From Thermoactinomycetaceae bacterium (GTDB lineage Bacteria; Bacillota; Bacilli; Thermoactinomycetales; Thermoactinomycetaceae), in NCBI GenBank assembly GCA_025449975.1, contig JANWIG010000045.1, forward strand, positions 1-59,869: a stretch of 59,869 nucleotides of DNA, read 5' to 3'. The notes beneath the pieces were generated by a model, which worked only from the letters and a program-made list of their open reading frames with translations, was not told the origin of the DNA and searched no databases. Below are positions 15,446-23,956 of this stretch, in pieces (the stretch's first letter is position 1; each line of letters begins with the position of its first letter). A program made the translations under genes and the position numbers.

Positions 15446-18067
15446 TTATCGAGGGTTAAAAAATTGGTCAAACCATCCGCCCCTCCCGGGTCGTTCTCTA
15501 TCGTGACCGCCACCACCGTTGCCATCCCCGTTATTTGGATTGTTATTCTCATTCTCTCCATGCGGATTGTTTCCGTCACCGTTTGCGGGTGGTGATTCTT
15601 CCTCTTGTTTTTTATCATCGGTTAAGGAGACCTTCACGGTACCCGTTTTATGATTATTGGGGTTTTCAGGATCAGTTGCTGTAACTTGATAATAAATCAC
15701 TTTCTCTTTCCCAAAGATCGATAATGCTTGATCAAGGAAACCTACTTCTACTTTATCAACAAAACTCGTATCTTTCAAATCGGTAGCAATCTCTTGATAA
15801 TTATTACCATCTTCGGAACGAGCTACTTTATAAACCACATTTTTGCCCGCTTCGTTCCAATTCAATTTTACTTCGCCATTTTTATAGGAAGCTTTGACAC
15901 GAAGCTCTTTAAGTGGGGCTGTAGGATCACTCACGCCTTCTGGCTTCACAAATTTCTTCTTCGGCTTACCCTCGTGGGCTTTATTCATGACGGTACGGAA
16001 TACATTGGCTGGTGCACCTGCTCCCGTAATATCATAATGTCGGTCTTTTTTATCACCATTTAGATTCGGTTCATTATACACATTGACCGCTGTTAGCAAA
16101 TCCGGTGTAAAGCCAACGAACCATCCTTTGTCTTTTCCTTGCGTCGTTCCACTCTTACCAGCGACTTCCCGATCACCCGATAGTCGCGCACTCGCTGTTC
16201 CATTGCGATCCATGATGTTATTGCGCAGCATCCGTGTCATATACCAAGCCGTTTGTTTAGAAAAGACTTGGACAGGCTCATATTTGGCCTCAATCTTCCG
16301 GTCTTCATCTTCGCCTGTCACCCGTCCCTCAACTGCTGTCACCAAATGGACAGGGAAATATTTCCCTTCATTGAGGAAAACGGAGTACGCCTGAGCCATA
16401 TCCAAAGTGGATACCCCTTTGGTTAACCCTCCTAATCCAAGTGGCGAAGGGTTTTCATCCTCCGGTTGAAGAGGCAAGCCTAGCTTTTTCCCAAATTCAA
16501 ACGCTTTCTTGTCCGTTACGTAATTTTCTAGCAACCAAATGGTGGAGGCATTGAGGGATTTTTTCAAAGCTTCTCCCATCGTAATATCTCCATAATATTT
16601 TAAATCAAAGTTGTTAATGACCTTACCCCTCACTTCGATTTTCTCATCTTTCAACATCGTATATTCATTAAAACCTTGATTCAGCTCAACAGCAGGAGCA
16701 TATACGGTAAGAGGTTTAATCGTTGATCCCGGCTGATGCTGGTCAAAAGCTCGGTTTCGCGTTACTTTCGGCTGGTAATAGCGCCCACCCCCGATGGCAA
16801 CAATCGTACCATCTTTGGGATTGATCACAACCGCACCGGCTTCTACCTCGGATCGAGGCATTTTCTTATTGGTTCCCCATTCACGGAACAAATCATTGTT
16901 TTGCAAGGCATCGGTCAAAGCTTTTTGCACTTTGGGATCAATATTGGTATAAATTTTTAACCCACTACTACTTAATTGTTTAAATTGAAACTCAGGAAAT
17001 TTCTCTTTAATCTCTTCAGCAATCAAACCATCAAATGGCGTAGCACGCGTTTTTTGTGTATATTTTTCTACGTTTGCTTTCGGCTGAAGCGGAAGTTTCT
17101 TTTCACTCCATTCCGCTTCTTCTGCTTCTGTAATCAGCGGATCCATATCGTCTTCACGTGCCATAATCATCAAAACCGTCCGTTGCCGCTTTTTTAAACG
17201 TTCTTTGTGTTCTTCCCCACGATATGGATTGTACCCCTCGGGTGCTTTCGGCAACCCTGCCAAGATCGCCACTTCACCAGGCGTTAACTTATCTTTGGTC
17301 AGATCTTTATTAAAATAAGCTTTTGCTCCCGCTTGGACTCCCCGCAAACCGTTTCCCATCGGGATATTATTTAGATAAGCTTCCAAAATCCGGTCTTTTC
17401 CATATTGGCGCTCTAAGTTCCAAGCCACGGCAATCTCTTTTAACTTCCGCGTGATGGTCTGCTCAATATCATCCAATACAACGTTCCGAGCGACCTGCAT
17501 CGTAATCGTTCCGCCACCTTCACGTTTCCCCATAAAGATGTTTTTTACAAAAGCACGTGCCAGCGCTTGAAAATCGACCCCTCCATGGTCATCAAAACGA
17601 GCATCTTCTACTTTTTTAACGGTCTCTACTAATAATTCATTATGCTTCCTCATCTGTTCAAGGGTGAGAGGCTCGACCAATTCTTTATTTAATCTTGCAT
17701 ACTCTTTTCCATCTTTGTCATAAATAATCGCCGGCGTATACTTCTTATCCATTTGCTCCAGTGGCAAAAACTCTGCACTCAACATAAGCGCGGTAGCAAA
17801 ACCACCCATCAGTAATACAGCTGTAGTAATAACGAGTAAGAACCACTTTAAGCTAAATAATTGCAACCATTTATTTTTGGGTGGTCCGGGTGTTCGCCTA
17901 CCACCTCCACCTGAGCCGGAAGGAGGTTGCTTTTTATTGGGAATGGGCAATTTATCACGAATTTTATCAAAAAAACCTACGTTTCGTGTACGCGTTGGAC
18001 TCATCCCAATCTTTCTTCTCCGTAAGCGTGGTGAAAAAGAAACATCTCTTCTCGTGTTATCCTCCAT
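15446..18067 (-). CDS. Class A penicillin-binding protein with fibronectin-like domain and Gly/Asn tail
   Basis: An 873-residue bifunctional PBP. The basic N-terminus begins with FSPRLRRRK, followed by a membrane segment near residue 90. The GT51 Glu is in KVEDARFDDHGG; the transpeptidase motifs PGSTIKPL, KSLNAST and AGKSGTTQ are intact. A fibronectin-III-like module follows. The last 50 residues are low-complexity, with Gly, Asn, Pro and charged residues, and end RGGWFDQFFNPR. The ATG at 18067 has GGGGGA and 6-nt spacing; an ATG eight codons earlier overlaps that site. The tail may reach into the wall or bind a partner. Confidence 0.94.
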   Translation of the reverse strand: MEDNTRRDVSFSPRLRRRKIGMSPTRTRNVGFFDKIRDKLPIPNKKQPPSGSGGGGRRTPGPPKNKWLQLFSLKWFLLVITTAVLLMGGFATALMLSAEFLPLEQMDKKYTPAIIYDKDGKEYARLNKELVEPLTLEQMRKHNELLVETVKKVEDARFDDHGGVDFQALARAFVKNIFMGKREGGGTITMQVARNVVLDDIEQTITRKLKEIAVAWNLERQYGKDRILEAYLNNIPMGNGLRGVQAGAKAYFNKDLTKDKLTPGEVAILAGLPKAPEGYNPYRGEEHKERLKKRQRTVLMIMAREDDMDPLITEAEEAEWSEKKLPLQPKANVEKYTQKTRATPFDGLIAEEIKEKFPEFQFKQLSSSGLKIYTNIDPKVQKALTDALQNNDLFREWGTNKKMPRSEVEAGAVVINPKDGTIVAIGGGRYYQPKVTRNRAFDQHQPGSTIKPLTVYAPAVELNQGFNEYTMLKDEKIEVRGKVINNFDLKYYGDITMGEALKKSLNASTIWLLENYVTDKKAFEFGKKLGLPLQPEDENPSPLGLGGLTKGVSTLDMAQAYSVFLNEGKYFPVHLVTAVEGRVTGEDEDRKIEAKYEPVQVFSKQTAWYMTRMLRNNIMDRNGTASARLSGDREVAGKSGTTQGKDKGWFVGFTPDLLTAVNVYNEPNLNGDKKDRHYDITGAGAPANVFRTVMNKAHEGKPKKKFVKPEGVSDPTAPLKELRVKASYKNGEVKLNWNEAGKNVVYKVARSEDGNNYQEIATDLKDTSFVDKVEVGFLDQALSIFGKEKVIYYQVTATDPENPNNHKTGTVKVSLTDDKKQEEESPPANGDGNNPHGENENNNPNNGDGNGGGGHDRERPGRGGWFDQFFNPR

Positions 18068-18304
18068 CTCTGTTCCCCCTTGGTACAGCATAAACGATGA
18101 GAAAAGGCACTGCTCACTTGTGTTGTCTTAATCTTTATCTATAGTAGAAAAAGCAACCATTTTACCGCTAAAATGATCAAAAAGAGTTTCCCTGAAATAA
18201 CACTACTCATTATAGCTTAAAATGGTCTTTAAATGGTGTCATCTTTACAAAAACTAGTTAGATTCATTCATCGTTCACTCATTTTTATCATTTGTACAAA
18301 AAAA

Positions 18305-18403
18305 GAACGACGAATATTACAGAATATTCCGTCTCGAACAGAATGCCCGTTTTTATCGGTTTTTCTGTCGTCAACCACAAATTCTGTAAATGATTCGTCG
18401 TTC
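18305..18403 (-). terminator. Unusually long hairpin terminator of the pseudo-PBP gene
   Basis: Arms of 21 and 23 nt (GAACGACGAATATTACAGAAT at 18305-18325 against 18381-18403) pair almost completely around a loop of about 55 nt. The minus-strand transcript then enters a run of seven T. It lies 31 nt after the stop codon at 18434. The loop itself contains GACGACAGAAAAA and CCGATAAAAACGG. Confidence 0.7.
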
Positions 18404-18433
18404 GATTCACCTAGGATAAAACGAAAAAAGCCT

Positions 18434-20431
18434 TTAGCGCACCGACGCTTCTGTCCATTCATTTTGCAACATAATTTCCCGAAACAATTGCGCTGGAACC
18501 CCATCGACTGACAAGTGGTAAAGTTCCTCATCTTCCTTTTGTCCATACTGATGAACAATCACAGTTGTAAGTAAATCCGGCGTATAACCTACAATCCAAG
18601 CTTGCTTTTGATCCTTTGTGATCGCACTTCTGCCGACGACATTGGGTAGTCTCGCCTGGGTGGGGAGCGACTGTGTAAATAGAGCATTGATCTGCGCAGC
18701 GATTTTGGGTTGGAACACCTGTTTTTGTGGATTATATAATTGGATCCTCTCTTCCCGACCATCCGGATAGGGAAACTTAATCTCGCGAATAATAAAAGCG
18801 GGTCGGTATGTCCCTTGATTGGCAAATACCGTATATGCTTGAGCAACTTCTTTGCTAGAAACCCCTTTATTCATCTCTCCTAATCCCAAAGCAAAGTAAT
18901 TTTCATCTTCTGTTTCAATCGGAAGACCTACGCGCTTGCCATAGGCAACCGCTGTATTTAACCCAATCTGATTAAGCAATTGCACAGTGGGAGCATTGAG
19001 AGATTCTTCCACCATTTTCTGAAAAGTGACTACACCCCGTACAGGCTGATTTCCATTATCGATCTTTCTTTCTTTGACGGTAAAAGGTTCATCCTTGACT
19101 AAGGAAGAAGCTCTTAGTCCTTCTTCTTCCATCGCTGGTCCATAGACCGTCAAAGGAGCCAAAATCGAACCAGGCGGATGTTTTTCCAAGGCACGATGCC
19201 GATAACCTGGACGATATTGTCGCCCGCTACCAACCGCGACAATACTGCCATCTTGAGGGTTGAGCACCGTAATTCCGGCATCCACCTTTTCCTTTGGCAT
19301 CTTTCTCCCCTGCTGATCGACAAACAGCTCATCTTTTTCTAACAGCTCATTGACCTTCTGCTGCATTTTGGGATCGATCGTGGTATAAATTTTAAGATCA
19401 TTATTAAACAGCTCATCCCCTTGCAGATGGGGATACTTCCGATTGATCTCTTCTCTAATTAACTCAAGAAATGGAAGATTGGCTATCTTCCTTTTATACA
19501 TAGCTAGATTGGACGAATCCTTGATCGGTAATGCTTCCTTGCTCCAATATTCCTTCTCCTTTTGCGTAATGAGGGGAGGCATCTCATCTTGACGAGCCAT
19601 TACTGCTAAAACCGTTGTCTGCCTTTTTTTTAATCGCTTTTTGTTGGCTTCTCCGCGATAAGGATTGTAGAGCGTCGTTCCTTGAGGCAAACCAGCGATG
19701 ACGGCTATTTCACCTGGATTTAGCTGATCTTTTTGCAGGTCTTTTCCAAAATATACTTTCGCAGCCGTCTGCACACCATAAATATTGTTACCAAACTCAA
19801 TTCGATTGAGATAGGCTTCTAGAATCTTCTCTTTCCCTTTGTCACGTTCCAAATTGAAAGCGGCTGCCATCTCTTTTAGTTTGCGACTAAGGGTTCTCTC
19901 CTGTGTACCAAGCACCACTTTCCGCGCCACTTGCATGGTGATGGTGCTGCCCCCTTGTTCTCCTTGACCTGTCAGTGTCGAGACAAGTGAGCGAAATAAG
20001 GCGTAAAAATCAACCCCGTTATGCTTATAAAAGCGAGCATCTTCTACCTTAATGATCGTCTCTACGAGGCGGCTATTTTTCTTCATTAAATCCTCTAACG
20101 AGATAAATTCATGGTAAATTTCCCTTTTTCCGACCGGATCTCGTTCCTTTGCCAATTGGATCAGCGGTTGGTTGCGATGATCATACAGCATCACACCCCC
20201 TTCATCGATCCTCTCTAAGGGCAAAAACTCTCCAGTCAACCAGATGGAGCCTGCCAGACCTACCATTAAAAGCAATGAAGAGCAAAAAACCAATAAAAGC
20301 CATTTTGCAACAAATCGAAGCCGCCATCTCCCTTCTGGCGGCTTAACAGGTGGTGATGAGGATGGGATCGTTCTTTTTTTCGTTTGAAGCCGTACACTAC
20401 GCACTTTCGGCATAAATCCCTCATCCGCCAT
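18434..20431 (-). CDS. Class A PBP homologue with degenerate transpeptidase
   Basis: A 665-residue paralogue. The N-terminus has FMPKVRSVR and the membrane segment is at about 43-65. The GT51 half is intact (E130 in KVEDARFYKH; STITMQVAR). In the transpeptidase half the active-site motif aligned with STIK of its neighbours reads S422-I-L-A425, so the catalytic lysine is replaced by Ala. The SLN motif (477-479) remains, and KSG is R601-S-A. It should therefore polymerise glycan but not cross-link. It also lacks the fibronectin-like module. The frame is uninterrupted, so the change is probably maintained. Start ATG at 20431 follows GGAGGG by 6 nt. Confidence 0.93.
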   Translation of the reverse strand: MADEGFMPKVRSVRLQTKKRTIPSSSPPVKPPEGRWRLRFVAKWLLLVFCSSLLLMVGLAGSIWLTGEFLPLERIDEGGVMLYDHRNQPLIQLAKERDPVGKREIYHEFISLEDLMKKNSRLVETIIKVEDARFYKHNGVDFYALFRSLVSTLTGQGEQGGSTITMQVARKVVLGTQERTLSRKLKEMAAAFNLERDKGKEKILEAYLNRIEFGNNIYGVQTAAKVYFGKDLQKDQLNPGEIAVIAGLPQGTTLYNPYRGEANKKRLKKRQTTVLAVMARQDEMPPLITQKEKEYWSKEALPIKDSSNLAMYKRKIANLPFLELIREEINRKYPHLQGDELFNNDLKIYTTIDPKMQQKVNELLEKDELFVDQQGRKMPKEKVDAGITVLNPQDGSIVAVGSGRQYRPGYRHRALEKHPPGSILAPLTVYGPAMEEEGLRASSLVKDEPFTVKERKIDNGNQPVRGVVTFQKMVEESLNAPTVQLLNQIGLNTAVAYGKRVGLPIETEDENYFALGLGEMNKGVSSKEVAQAYTVFANQGTYRPAFIIREIKFPYPDGREERIQLYNPQKQVFQPKIAAQINALFTQSLPTQARLPNVVGRSAITKDQKQAWIVGYTPDLLTTVIVHQYGQKEDEELYHLSVDGVPAQLFREIMLQNEWTEASVR

Positions 20432-20569
20432 CTTTCTCCCTCCATCTCGCAATAAAATATTTATTTGTTAAGCTGATTGACTTTCCCGTAGATACAAAAT
20501 TTTCGTTCCTCTTTTATAACATACCATGTCATCTGTCAAAGTTGTAGCCTCTCCTTTTGTCGCAATGAA

Positions 20570-20597
20570 AAACCCCAATGCGTTGGCATTGGGGTTT
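20570..20597. terminator. Terminator of the 900-residue PBP gene
   Basis: ACCCCAATGC / GCATTGGGGT stem with T-runs on both sides, directly after the stop at 20604. Confidence 0.85.
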
Positions 20598-20603
20598 TTT
20601 TTA

Positions 20604-23306
20604 TTACCACCAGAATCGCGGTAGGATGACATTCGGAGGAGGTGTGATCACAGGTGGCTCTTCAGGCTCCGGTTCTTGCGGAGGCTCCTCATCTCCTGGA
20701 TCTTGTGGATCTTCTTTGTATTGTCCTGGGATGTGGGCACAAGCAGCCGTGCTACCATTTTCATTTAAACATTCTATATAGTCTCTGCGACACTGCCGTT
20801 CATTCGATGTACCTTGACAAGCCTGACGCGCCAGCCCTTCACATTTTTCTCGATCTCTACTACAATCAATCCGATTGGGATCTTCTTCATCATCCTCTTT
20901 CGGACAACCTGGAGTATCTGGTTTCTCCTCACATTGCTGTTTACATTTCTCTTCATCGTAATCGGGACTATCTTTATCGCAGTAGTTTTTCTCTTCTTTG
21001 GACGCGCCAATCGTAATTGTCAGAACCGCTGATTGCAACGTTTCTCCTGTTTCTTTGTTTTCTGCTTTTACTTGGTAAGCATACGTTTTACCTACTTCTA
21101 CATTGGTATCCGAGTAGCTGTTTCCGGTGACTCCAGGTACGGCGTTGGTTGGTTCCCCTTCTCCGCGATAAAGCTGATAGGTAAATCCTTCACCGAGGTC
21201 TGTCCAACTTAATTGAATCGCTTTGCTTTCTTCATTGTATTGTCCTGTCAACTGAAGTGCGTCATCTGCTTCCTCTTTTGGCGGTGCTGGTTCTTCCACT
21301 CCGGATGGACGTTTGAAGTCTTCGATCGGGTCTCCCTTGGTCACTTCAGACATAAATTCACTAAAAATTTTGGCTGGAACCCTACTGGCGACCGGTGTGA
21401 TCGGCTGACTTACATTAAACACATTAACTGCCGCAATATACTCGGTTGTATAGCCGACAAACCAAACATCTTTTTCGTTCTGACTGGTTCCCGTTTTACC
21501 AGCAGTTGGACGCCCATCTTTGATTTGAGCAGCTGTTCCACTTCCATTTTGAACAACCATCTTCAGCATCCGCGTCATATAATAAGCGGTTTTTTCCGAA
21601 AAGACATCTTTGGTCTCTGGCTTATGCTTGTACGTTTTTTCATCAATCGGGTCATAGATTTCACGAATCGTAAAGGCCTTTTTAAATTTCCCATCACTTT
21701 GTGGAAAAACCGTATAAGCTTGTGCCATATCTAAGGTAGATACCCCTTTGGTTAAACCTCCCAAAGCCAAAGGTGAAATGTTCTTGTCCTCTGGCAACAA
21801 GGGGAGTTCCAACAGATCCTTCGCATAGTGATAAGAAGTATCCAACCCTACTTTTTCTCGTAACATGTCCACCGTAGAAGCATTTAACGAGTTCATGACA
21901 TTGGTCTTAAACTCGATCTCTCCATAATACCTTCCGGTAAAGTTCCGAATCTGTTTCCCGTCCACCGTTGTTGGCTTATCGACGATCTTTGTATGCTCAT
22001 TGTACCCATGCTTTTCGATCACCGGCGAATAGACCGTCAATGGCTTGATCGACGAACCTGGTTGAACGGGCTCTAACGCTCGATTTAAAGAACCTTTTTG
22101 ATACTGACGTCCTCCTCCTACGGCGACGATGGAACCATCCTTACGCAGAACAGTAATTCCTGCATCTATTTTATTGGGATTGATTAGCTTATTGGACGTA
22201 TCTACATACAAATCATGATTTTTGAGTACTTTATCCACAGCCTGTTGTACTTTTGGGTCAAGATTGGTTCGAATCGTCAAACCATGCGAAATCGAATTGT
22301 CGTTTAGCTCTCCTTTACTTTCCAACAGCTCTAACTCATTTCTCACTAATTGCAAATAAGCAGAGCCTTTTTCCCGTAAATGTTCTTTATGATATTGCGC
22401 CTGTTCTTCAATCCGTTTTTCACGGAACTTACCCGCCTCATCAACGGTAATCAGCGCTCCCATTTCATCTTCTTCCCGTGCCATGATCCCCAAGACCGTA
22501 TTCCGACGCTCTTCCGAACGCTTTCGGGTTTTTATATTTTGCGATACTGGATTATACATCGACGGAGATTTGGGTAGTCCGGCCAAAATGGCAACTTCTC
22601 CCGGAGTCAATGTATCTTTGTTAAGGTCTTTATTAAAGTAAACTTTCGCAGCCAAGCCTACTCCCCGAATTTGCGGATGGAAATTGATGTAGTTGAGATA
22701 AGCTTCAAGAATTTGGTCTTTGCTATAATTTTTACCTAAGTTCTGAGCGATCGCAAATTCCCTGATTTTACGGGTATACGACTTCTCTTTGCTATTTAGA
22801 ATAATATTACGAGCGACTTGCATGGTAATGGTTCCGCCACCCTCTGCTTTCCCCATTGCCACGATATTTTTTAACACTGCCCGTCCCAGTGCATAGTAGT
22901 CAACTCCATCGTGTTGATCAAAGCGGACATCCTCCACTTTTTTAATGGTATCGATCAACATTGGATTGGTTTTTTTCAATGTTTCCAACGTGACCAGCTC
23001 ACGGTCATCGCCGCCTTCCACTGTTAATCGTCCGATTTCTTTATTATTTACATCAAGGACCACCGAAGAATACTGAATCTTTTTTAATGCATCCAAGGAA
23101 TATTCTTCCGTTGTCATATAAATATAGGCTGCCCAACAACCGAGGACCACTCCAACCACGAAGGAGCCGATGAAAAACCATTTGAAAAACAATTTGAACC
23201 CACCAAAAAAATCACGAATCCAATTTCCACCATTATTCCCATTTGTTTTACGAGAAAGGCGTTTCCTTCGTGATAAAGTAGGTTGGTTCTGATGAAAGTC
23301 ATTCAT
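20604..23306 (-). CDS. Class A penicillin-binding protein with Cys-rich C-terminal tail
   Basis: A 900-residue bifunctional PBP and the first gene of the five-gene array. After a short basic N-terminus, a membrane segment lies at about 37-65. The GT51 domain has KVEDVRFDQHDG and GGGTITMQVARN. Transpeptidase motifs are PGSSIKPL, NSLNAST and AGKTGTSQ. A fibronectin-III-like module follows. The last 110 residues hold ten cysteines in acidic, Pro-rich surroundings, then a Pro/Glu tail ending PRFWW. The Cys-rich region would be outside the membrane and could form disulfides or bind metal; none of the four neighbours has it. It also lacks their PKVRS-type N-terminal motif. Confidence 0.95.
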   Translation of the reverse strand: MNDFHQNQPTLSRRKRLSRKTNGNNGGNWIRDFFGGFKLFFKWFFIGSFVVGVVLGCWAAYIYMTTEEYSLDALKKIQYSSVVLDVNNKEIGRLTVEGGDDRELVTLETLKKTNPMLIDTIKKVEDVRFDQHDGVDYYALGRAVLKNIVAMGKAEGGGTITMQVARNIILNSKEKSYTRKIREFAIAQNLGKNYSKDQILEAYLNYINFHPQIRGVGLAAKVYFNKDLNKDTLTPGEVAILAGLPKSPSMYNPVSQNIKTRKRSEERRNTVLGIMAREEDEMGALITVDEAGKFREKRIEEQAQYHKEHLREKGSAYLQLVRNELELLESKGELNDNSISHGLTIRTNLDPKVQQAVDKVLKNHDLYVDTSNKLINPNKIDAGITVLRKDGSIVAVGGGRQYQKGSLNRALEPVQPGSSIKPLTVYSPVIEKHGYNEHTKIVDKPTTVDGKQIRNFTGRYYGEIEFKTNVMNSLNASTVDMLREKVGLDTSYHYAKDLLELPLLPEDKNISPLALGGLTKGVSTLDMAQAYTVFPQSDGKFKKAFTIREIYDPIDEKTYKHKPETKDVFSEKTAYYMTRMLKMVVQNGSGTAAQIKDGRPTAGKTGTSQNEKDVWFVGYTTEYIAAVNVFNVSQPITPVASRVPAKIFSEFMSEVTKGDPIEDFKRPSGVEEPAPPKEEADDALQLTGQYNEESKAIQLSWTDLGEGFTYQLYRGEGEPTNAVPGVTGNSYSDTNVEVGKTYAYQVKAENKETGETLQSAVLTITIGASKEEKNYCDKDSPDYDEEKCKQQCEEKPDTPGCPKEDDEEDPNRIDCSRDREKCEGLARQACQGTSNERQCRRDYIECLNENGSTAACAHIPGQYKEDPQDPGDEEPPQEPEPEEPPVITPPPNVILPRFWW

Positions 23307-23478
23307 GGACGGATAAACCTCCCCATTTCTCTAATAATCGATCCCTTATTTCTATATAATAGAATATTTTCCATTTTATAGGAGATATGAGATTTCTTTT
23401 CCATCCCTTCAAACAAAAACGATGGTGAAGCATTAGGGGTTTCGCTACAAGCGATCAACATCAAAGAGGAGCAACTCA

Positions 23479-23508
23479 TTGAAATGCACATTTTTCTATT
23501 TTTAAAAT
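23479..23508 (+). promoter_or_regulatory. Likely sigma-A promoter of small membrane protein gene
   Basis: TTGAAA (23479-23484), an 18-nt spacer and TAAAAT (23503-23508), about 34 nt before the ATG at 23543. Confidence 0.55.
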
Positions 23509-23542
23509 GATCTATGGTATATTTGAAGAGAGGTGAAAAAAT

Positions 23543-23713
23543 ATGAATATCCAAGCTGCAGTTTTTGCTTGTCGATTTACGGGTGTGATTGGATTTCTAG
23601 CATCCATTTATCTGTTCCAACTATACGAGTGGCCTGGTCTGATTGCGGGGCTGATCGGCTCAAGTCTCTGGTTTCTTCTAGCCATCTACCTGAAACGTTC
23701 GTCTAAATCCTGA
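23543..23713 (+). CDS. Small membrane protein, 56 residues
   Basis: ATG at 23543 is preceded by GAGAGGTGAAAAAAT and a plausible promoter. The product has two hydrophobic stretches (about residues 5-25 and 32-50) joined by YEWPGL, and a short basic C-terminus (LKRSSKS). It is divergent from the PBP array. I do not recognise a family; the binding site and promoter make it likely to be real. Confidence 0.65.
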   Translation: MNIQAAVFACRFTGVIGFLASIYLFQLYEWPGLIAGLIGSSLWFLLAIYLKRSSKS

Positions 23714-23728
23714 TCTCCTTCCACTATC

Positions 23729-23789
23729 GGAATTGGTTTCTTAAGTTAATAAAACTTATTTTTATTCAACTTAAATATAAACCAATTCC
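23729..23789. terminator. Hairpin between convergent genes
   Basis: Perfect 11-bp arms GGAATTGGTTT and AAACCAATTCC enclose an AT-rich loop that itself contains TTAAGTT / AACTTAA. It could end both the small membrane gene and the dehydrogenase transcript. The remaining 23790-23956 is AT-rich without other signals. Confidence 0.5.
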
Positions 23790-23956
23790 TCCTTACAAGA
23801 ATAAACTACTTCTTATTAATTAATAACCTACTAAAAAATGGTCATCTCTGCCCATAAGTTTGTTACAAGTGTATTACATCTTTACTACAAGATTGTTTCA
23901 AGAGCCGTTTGGCATCTCTGAAACTAATATATTTTATTCTTATGATAATTTCAAAA

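Noticed and set aside
18434-20431. Sequencing error or frameshift as the reason for the missing lysine
   Set aside because: The frame is continuous, and flanking residues align well; several substitutions, not one, separate it from STIK and KSG.
20654-21734. Several plus-strand frames opposite the 900-residue PBP
   Set aside because: They mirror codon bias of the real gene; no binding sites or recognisable proteins.
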